DNA from: Eubacteriales bacterium | GTDB taxonomy: Bacteria; Bacillota; Clostridia; Saccharofermentanales; UBA5734 | DNA: 40,031 nt | Direction of reading: 5' to 3' | Assembly (NCBI GenBank): GCA_028695145.1 | Contig: JAQVJP010000010.1 | Coordinates: 1-40,031 of the forward strand | Part shown: in pieces, positions 40,029-40,031 of the stretch | Position numbering within the stretch: the stretch's first letter is position 1 | Layout of the letters: the number at the start of each line of letters is the position of its first letter | Position numbers and translations under genes: made by a program | The notes under the pieces: generated by a model | The model's database searches: none | The model's input: only the letters and a program-made list of their open reading frames with translations | What the model was told of the DNA's origin: nothing

Positions 40029-40031
40029 ATT

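Noticed and set aside
1-40031. Mobile elements, phage genes, CRISPR repeats or defence systems
   Set aside because: No transposase, integrase, repeat-spacer pattern, Cas, or restriction gene is seen; the tRNA cluster at the right end shows no adjoining integrase in this window.

Overview
The window looks like about 40 kb of chromosome from an anaerobic Bacillota bacterium of the class Clostridia, at moderate-to-low GC. The evidence is strong AGGAGG-type ribosome binding sites, sigma-A promoters close to TTGACA/TATAAT, an [FeFe]-hydrogenase-like protein, a pyrophosphate-type phosphofructokinase, a Bacillus-type PurF with iron-sulfur cysteines, and the order nadD-yqeK then rsfS. I cannot name a genus. 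Almost everything is housekeeping, genes are tightly packed mostly on the + strand, and I see no insertion sequence, phage, CRISPR array or plasmid gene.

Layout. 1-1557: the 3' part of polyphosphate kinase, broken by an in-frame TAA. 1577-1873 (-): a small zinc-ribbon membrane protein. 2133-9640: argS, an M3 peptidase, an RsmF-type rRNA methyltransferase, a methyltransferase fused to a RdgB-type pyrophosphatase, and a YfcE-type phosphodiesterase. 9764-11548: an ACT-domain protein and homoserine dehydrogenase. 11653-13898 (-): a long glutamine synthetase and a 59-residue zinc-binding protein. 14145-18496: a redox-sensing-type module of DRTGG protein, anti-sigma-type ATPase, [FeFe]-hydrogenase-like protein, second DRTGG protein, PHP-domain protein, second GHKL ATPase and [2Fe-2S] ferredoxin. 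18651-24431: membrane protein, malic enzyme, Lrp/AsnC regulator, aminotransferase, prfB and a DUF1638 protein. 24506-30066: purE-purF-purN-purH-purD. 30133-34484: nadD-yqeK fusion, rsfS, comEA, thrS. 34635-38164: tRNA-Pro (-), thyA, folA, a GNAT-like/Ogt fusion and a flavin reductase. 38256-39500 (-): pfp. 39714-39990: tRNA-His, tRNA-Gln, tRNA-Lys.

How the parts fit. The pur genes carry out the PRPP amidotransferase (PurF), GAR synthetase (PurD), GAR formyltransferase (PurN), carboxyaminoimidazole mutase (PurE) and final two (PurH) steps; purC, purM, purB and the FGAM synthetase genes are not here. thyA and folA make one thymidylate/folate unit. The ACT protein and hom point to aspartate-family amino acids, and the Lrp-type regulator overlaps the aminotransferase gene it may control.

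The strongest candidate for something little described is the 14145-18496 module. The hydrogenase-like protein keeps the four H-cluster cysteines but has Ala where catalytic enzymes have the proton-relay Cys. It is surrounded by ATPase, DRTGG and PHP proteins, and no NuoF-like or catalytic HydA gene follows. This suggests a sensor or regulator rather than an energy-conserving hydrogenase. Other items to check are the ppk nonsense codon, a hairpin between the purD ribosome binding site and its start codon, three gene fusions, a long inverted repeat before the 18651 membrane protein gene, and a dyad at the pfp transcription start.
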